The notes below the pieces were generated by a model. That model made no database searches, was not told the origin of the DNA, and saw only the letters and a program-made list of their open reading frames with translations. A DNA stretch of 64,000 bases. It comes from Bradyrhizobium sp. CCGB12 (GTDB lineage: Bacteria; Pseudomonadota; Alphaproteobacteria; Rhizobiales; Xanthobacteraceae). Of the stretch, positions 60,354 to 64,000 are shown one piece after another. A program made the translations under genes and the position numbers. The stretch spans positions 6,944,001-7,008,000 of the forward strand of contig NZ_JANADO010000001.1 of assembly GCF_024199845.1 (NCBI RefSeq), given 5' to 3'. Position 1 is the stretch's first letter, and every line of letters starts with the position of its first letter.

Positions 60354-61811
60354 ATGTCTCGCTTCTTTCTACCCGGCGACTTTCATGGAAGTAATGCGCC
60401 GCTGCAACTTTTGCCACTGCGCTTCGAGAGAACAAGCGCCCAGCAATATCTTGTCTCAAACATCGTTGGCGACTTCATTCGCCTCGATGCGGATGAATTC
60501 CAGCGGCTCATCGACCTCCGACTGAACCCAGGTGATGGCCTGTACGAGCGAGCGTATTCGGCGCACCTCGTGTCACGAGAAGGACAGAGCGCTCAGCATC
60601 AAATCTTGGCGATGCGGCTGCGAACTCGCATGTCGTTTTTGCGCCAACCATCCGCTCTCCACATGTTCGTAGTCACTCTCCGCTGCGAACATTCATGCCC
60701 CTATTGTCAGGTGTCTCGGCAGAGCACCGACCGTTCTCGTTTCGATATGTCCGAGGAGACAGCGCAGCGGTCCCTCTCCATCGCCCTTCAAAGCCCCGCG
60801 TCACGCATCAAGATCGAGTTTCAGGGGGGAGAGCCACTCCTGAATTTTGCTTTGATTCAAAAAGTCGTTGAAGCAGCAAAACGCGAGGCTCCAACCAAAG
60901 GTAAGGAGGTGGATTTCGTCATTGCGTCAAACTTGGCGCTTTTGACGGACGACATTTTGTCGTTCTGCAGGACGAACCACGTTTCCTTGTCGACATCGCT
61001 GGATGGTCCGCCGGATCTTCATAACCGCAATCGCCCGAGGCCGGGTGGAAATAGTCATGAACTCGCTGTCCAAGGTATCAAGAAAGCTCAGGCAACGTTG
61101 GGGCGTGATCGCGTAAGCGCGCTGATGACAACCACTCGGCAAAGCCTTGCTCGCGTCGAAGAGATTATCGACGAGTACGCTGCTCACGGCTTGGATGGCG
61201 TCTTCCTCAGACCATTGTCGCCATACGGCTTCGCAATCAAAACCAAGCAGTTTCAAAAGTATGACCCCGCCGAATGGATGACATTCTATCGGCGCGGGCT
61301 CCGATATATTCTCGATTTAAACCGCAGGGGACACGAGTTCTACGAATTCTATACACTCCTGTTACTGAGGCGAATCCTGACAGATCAGCCCATCGGGTAC
61401 GTCGACCTCCGAAGCCCTGCAGGAATTGGACTGGGCGCTCTCGTCTATAACTATGACGGCCGCGTGTTCGCGTCTGACGAAGGGCGCATGCTCGCCGAAA
61501 TGGGGGACCGCACCTTTGAATTGGGGCACGTCGCAAACAGCGATTATCGTTCTCTCATTTTGTCGGACAAGCTCGTATCAAACATTGCCTCTTCGCTGAG
61601 TCAGTGCGCACCGGAGTGCCACGATTGTGTGTACGAGAGCCACTGCGGCGCTGATCCGGTCTACCATCATGCCATTCACGCCGATCCCTTGGGTATCAAA
61701 CCGTTGTCTGGTTTCTGCCAGCGGCAGAAGGGGGTGATATCCACCATCCTCGATCTGCTTGACGACTCGCCGGAAGATGCGGTCGTGCTAAGATCATGGA
61801 GCATGATGTGA
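60354..61811 (+). CDS. hxsB: His-Xaa-Ser system radical SAM maturase HxsB
   Basis: A 485-residue radical SAM enzyme. The iron-sulfur CxxxCxxC is C111, C115 and C118 in TLRCEHSCPYCQVSRQ, and the SAM-binding GGEP is at 158-161. The C-terminal region has an auxiliary-cluster-like cysteine set: C418, C422, C425 and C431 in QCAPECHDCVYESHCG, and C455. This SPASM-like tail is typical of peptide maturases. The N-terminal ~100 residues are a family-specific part that may bind the precursor. Its stop codon shares one base with the hxsC start. It is expected to modify the His-Ser-Ser tail of HxsA; the chemistry is unknown. Confidence 0.85.
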   Translation: MSRFFLPGDFHGSNAPLQLLPLRFERTSAQQYLVSNIVGDFIRLDADEFQRLIDLRLNPGDGLYERAYSAHLVSREGQSAQHQILAMRLRTRMSFLRQPSALHMFVVTLRCEHSCPYCQVSRQSTDRSRFDMSEETAQRSLSIALQSPASRIKIEFQGGEPLLNFALIQKVVEAAKREAPTKGKEVDFVIASNLALLTDDILSFCRTNHVSLSTSLDGPPDLHNRNRPRPGGNSHELAVQGIKKAQATLGRDRVSALMTTTRQSLARVEEIIDEYAAHGLDGVFLRPLSPYGFAIKTKQFQKYDPAEWMTFYRRGLRYILDLNRRGHEFYEFYTLLLLRRILTDQPIGYVDLRSPAGIGLGALVYNYDGRVFASDEGRMLAEMGDRTFELGHVANSDYRSLILSDKLVSNIASSLSQCAPECHDCVYESHCGADPVYHHAIHADPLGIKPLSGFCQRQKGVISTILDLLDDSPEDAVVLRSWSMM

Positions 61812-62992
61812 TGCTGAAGCTTCGCGGCACGGCATCCTATGTGCGCGGATTTGAGACAGCGCACCCATCAGAGATCGTTCGTATATCTGCACCGACGAGC
61901 CGAGCCCGTCACTCGGTAGATGCAGCCGTAATCAAACATCCCGAAGAGGCTTGCGTCGCCTTCCAGTGTGGCTTCACGAAGGCTGTGCTGGTGGGTGATC
62001 ACACTGCGACACTTGAAAGCCCGTTCCGTGACCTCATGGTGGTCCCCCCCGAATACAACTATCTTGCGCATGGCGACCTGATCGGGCTGCAGCCACAAAC
62101 AGGAAAATTCCGGTCACTTTATCGGCGCGGATCTGATCACAATTCGTTCTTGGTAACCGAACGATGCAACCATAACTGCTTGATGTGCTCGCAACCGCCA
62201 CGAAATGTGGACGATCGATGGGTGCTGGATGAGATCAGCCGCGCACTGCCGTTCGTCGACCCCACGACCAGGTCGTTCGCATTCACCGGCGGCGAGACTC
62301 TGACCGATTGGCGGGAATTCATTGATCTCCTAACACAATGCAAGTCGACCTTACCGAATACTGCTGTTCATGTGCTCACAAACGGGCGGGCGTTTGCACG
62401 TACAGAGGTGGCTGCTGCTTGGGCAGAAGTGCAACATCCGCAACTAACTGCTGGCATACCGATATACGCAGCCGTGGACCACATCCATGATTACGTTGTC
62501 CAAGCGAAGGGCGCGTTCGACGAGACCGTTCTTGGCATTTTGAAACTGAAGGACCGAAAGCAACGGGTGGAAATTCGTGTCGTACTCCATGCCTTGACGG
62601 CCCCGACCATCGCGGAGACGTGCCGATGGCTTGCGCGCAACCTTCCGATTGTGGATCATGTTGCGTTGATGGGGCTTGAGAACACCGGCTTTGCGATCGC
62701 GAACGATGCCATGCTCTGGATCGACCCTCTCGACTACCAAGAAGGCCTTGCTGAAGGAGTTGCCGCTCTCACCTCAGCGGGGGTCAGGGTTTCGATCTAT
62801 AATCTGCCGCGCTGTGTGTTGCCGCGATCTGTTTGGCCTCAGGCGGTTCAATCCATCTCCGATTGGAAGAACGCCTATGTCGAAGCATGCTCAGGCTGTA
62901 TCGAGAAGAAACGCTGCAGCGGTTTTTTCACCACTGGTCGGCCCCGCATCAGTCGCGGAGTTTCACCGATCTTGGAGGCTAACCCGGCTTAA
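61811..62992 (+). CDS. hxsC: His-Xaa-Ser system radical SAM maturase HxsC
   Basis: A 393-residue second radical SAM enzyme. CxxxCxxC is C119, C123 and C126 in TERCNHNCLMCSQPP, and the GGET motif is at 160-163. C335, C360, C363 and C369 near the C-terminus (EACSGCIEKKRCSGFF) may hold another cluster. The N-terminal ~110 residues are specific to HxsC. ATG 61811 overlaps the hxsB stop (TGATG); an in-frame ATG at 61796 is an alternative. Two different radical SAM maturases in one operon is the hallmark of the His-Xaa-Ser system. Confidence 0.85.
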   Translation: MLKLRGTASYVRGFETAHPSEIVRISAPTSRARHSVDAAVIKHPEEACVAFQCGFTKAVLVGDHTATLESPFRDLMVVPPEYNYLAHGDLIGLQPQTGKFRSLYRRGSDHNSFLVTERCNHNCLMCSQPPRNVDDRWVLDEISRALPFVDPTTRSFAFTGGETLTDWREFIDLLTQCKSTLPNTAVHVLTNGRAFARTEVAAAWAEVQHPQLTAGIPIYAAVDHIHDYVVQAKGAFDETVLGILKLKDRKQRVEIRVVLHALTAPTIAETCRWLARNLPIVDHVALMGLENTGFAIANDAMLWIDPLDYQEGLAEGVAALTSAGVRVSIYNLPRCVLPRSVWPQAVQSISDWKNAYVEACSGCIEKKRCSGFFTTGRPRISRGVSPILEANPA

Positions 62993-63376
62993 TTTATCAG
63001 CAAAAGGGTGGACAAAGTGAACCCACTCTTGTTCGCGCTGATAAGCGCGAAAGCCAGAGCTCCTGCAACAACGCGGGGCCAAGGCTCCGTCCAATTCCAC
63101 AAGGCCAATTTTCTTGTTCGGCTTGAGTCGGGATACTGGCTCAAAGCGGTCAGCTCAAGGCTAAAGGCGGCGGGCGATGGCTGAGAGACAGTGAGCGCTC
63201 CCGCAGGCAACAATATGAAGGAGCGAATCGGAATGGGGCCAGGGACCGATCGCGCGAGACGGCGAGCAGAAAATTGCCGTCGCTTCGAGTCGTTAGCGCG
63301 ACCTGTCCTTCTCAGCCGGGAGATCACGAAGCTATTGCATTCAGAATTGAGTAGGGTCGGATTTATGACAAACGCT
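62993..63376. other. Region between hxsC and the terminase gene, no certain gene
   Basis: About 385 bp between convergent genes. A small plus-strand frame (63017-63184) is listed separately. Other frames here (63191-63418 plus strand, 62989-63387 minus strand) lack recognisable sequence and overlap each other or the terminase gene. Confidence 0.5.
63017..63184 (+). CDS. Small unknown ORF following hxsC (tentative)
   Basis: A GTG-initiated 55-residue frame 24 bases after hxsC, with AAAGGGTGG at a good distance upstream, similar to the site in front of hxsA. It starts NPLLFALISAKARAPA and ends LKAAGDG. I do not recognise it. It could be a real extra operon member or chance. Confidence 0.22.
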   Translation: MNPLLFALISAKARAPATTRGQGSVQFHKANFLVRLESGYWLKAVSSRLKAAGDG

Positions 63377-63865
63377 TCAATCGTCAAAGAATTCGTCGGG
63401 TTCAGACTGCCGTCCTAGTAATCCTTCGAATTTGCTTCGTCCCGGAGCCGCCGGTGCAAGAGAAACCCGCGACCTAGAAACCGGCGAGAGGCCGAACTCC
63501 GTTAGGTATCTGTGCATCAACTCCAATTGCTTGTTGGCGATAGTGAGCCAGGGGTTTTGCTGAACGATCCCTGACGGCAGCTTCAGCAGCATCGGTGTCT
63601 CGTGGAGTTTTCGCTCGGCCTCAACCCAGCGACCATAGGCCTGGCAGTACGCCGCGAGAGCTCCTCGGTCGAGGTCCGTGAGGATGCGAAGAACCAGTAG
63701 CTGCGAGGCGAGCCGCTTCCACTCAGCTTTGGCGGCCGGACAAAGATGGGAGGGGCACGTAGGCGCCCTCAATTCAGGCGACGGCTCCCTCTGATTTATT
63801 GACCGCTTGCCCGGATTCCCGTGGAGTAGCTTAAGATGAGTTGGAGTTGGCTTTCGACCACGCAT
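63377..63865 (-). CDS. P27-family phage terminase small subunit
   Basis: A 162-residue protein matching P27-type terminase small subunits, which bind phage DNA and start packaging. It begins MRGRKPTPTHLKLLHGNPGKR, a strong family signature, then PSHLCPAAKAEWKRLASQLL, DRGALAAYCQAYGRWVEAERKL and WLTIANKQLELMHRYLTEFG. ATG 63865 is two codons after the stop of an upstream methyltransferase gene on the same strand. It points to a prophage or phage remnant that continues to the right of the window; no large terminase subunit is present in the window. Confidence 0.88.
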   Translation of the reverse strand: MRGRKPTPTHLKLLHGNPGKRSINQREPSPELRAPTCPSHLCPAAKAEWKRLASQLLVLRILTDLDRGALAAYCQAYGRWVEAERKLHETPMLLKLPSGIVQQNPWLTIANKQLELMHRYLTEFGLSPVSRSRVSLAPAAPGRSKFEGLLGRQSEPDEFFDD

Positions 63866-63866
63866 C

Positions 63867-64000
63867 TCAACCTTCGACCGACGTAGGCTGGCGCTGGAAC
63901 GGCTCGCCAGTGGCCTCGTTTCGGGCGAGCTCTCCGGTGAAGGACTGCCACCGCTGGACAGCAACGTCGACGTAAGCAGGCGATAGTTCAATCGCGTAGC
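63867..64000 (-). CDS. DNA methyltransferase, C-terminal end (partial, runs off the window)
   Basis: The last ~44 codons of a minus-strand gene cut by the window edge. It reads YAIELSPAYVDVAVQRWQSF then TGELARNEATGEPFQ before the stop at 63867-63869. The IELSPAYVDVAVQRWQ...TG pattern is the usual C-terminus of N4/N6 DNA methylases of the phage and ParB-like type. The terminase start codon follows one base after its stop, so the two are probably co-transcribed. Confidence 0.7.
   Translation of the reverse strand, partial: YAIELSPAYVDVAVQRWQSFTGELARNEATGEPFQRQPTSVEG

Noticed and set aside
63191..63418. A 75-codon plus-strand frame near the terminase
   Set aside because: It overlaps the 3' end of the well-supported terminase gene on the other strand and has no recognisable sequence.
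63866..63991. A 42-residue N-terminal extension of the terminase small subunit
   Set aside because: The family-conserved start MRGRKPTPTHLK begins at 63865, and another frame in the same stretch encodes a convincing methyltransferase C-terminus.

Overview
The window looks like chromosomal DNA of an alphaproteobacterium of the Bradyrhizobium/Rhodopseudomonas group. This rests on uniformly GC-rich coding sequence, an Irr protein with the heme regulatory Cys-Pro and the His-His-His site at the Bradyrhizobium positions (Cys29, His117-119), the fabI-fabB-fabA/irr divergent arrangement, and several families of palindromic intergenic repeats of the kind common in Bradyrhizobium. No rRNA, tRNA or CRISPR array was seen.

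Layout. 0-16 kb: mostly single metabolic genes (FUSC-type exporter, MmgE/PrpD protein, two beta-lactamase-fold serine hydrolases, membrane AraC regulator, pirin, purC, succinate-semialdehyde dehydrogenase, acyl-CoA ligase, adenosine kinase), separated by repeats, with a rearranged SulP transporter relic at 7.98-8.62 kb. 15-31 kb: a conserved housekeeping stretch: murJ, trpS, a universal stress protein, a NifU-type Fe-S protein, tsaB-rimI-fur, a HAD phosphatase, miaB-phoH-ybeY-corC-lnt, an XRE regulator, an M20 peptidase, trmB and a DUF2336 protein. 32-42.6 kb: the transcription/translation cluster rimP-nusA-ylxR-infB-rbfA-truB-rpsO followed by pnp, with a terminator-like hairpin in the leader and a terminator after both rpsO and pnp. 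42.8-47 kb: katG divergent from oxyR, then a GNAT and a GST. 47.2-50.8 kb: fabI, fabB and fabA transcribed away from irr. 50.9-57.1 kb: SH3-domain protein, 2-hydroxyacid dehydrogenase, a LysR regulator divergent from an aldo/keto reductase, a MoeB/ThiF protein and a trypsin-fold protein.

At about 57.75 kb a ParA-type ATPase loses its normal C-terminus and base composition shifts to lower GC. From here to the right edge the DNA looks accessory: a GNAT acetyltransferase, a possible miniature inverted-repeat element, then a compact operon hxsA-hxsD-hxsB-hxsC (59.75-62.99 kb). This is a His-Xaa-Ser type peptide-modification system: a 92-residue precursor with a signal-peptide-like N-terminus and a C-terminal (His-Ser-Ser)n tail, a small partner protein and two radical SAM maturases. 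Next to it, on the opposite strand, are a P27-family phage terminase small subunit and the end of a DNA methyltransferase, so the system sits in phage-derived or island DNA. This operon is the most interesting object in the window. The family is known from comparative genomics, but to my knowledge its product and function are largely uncharacterised.
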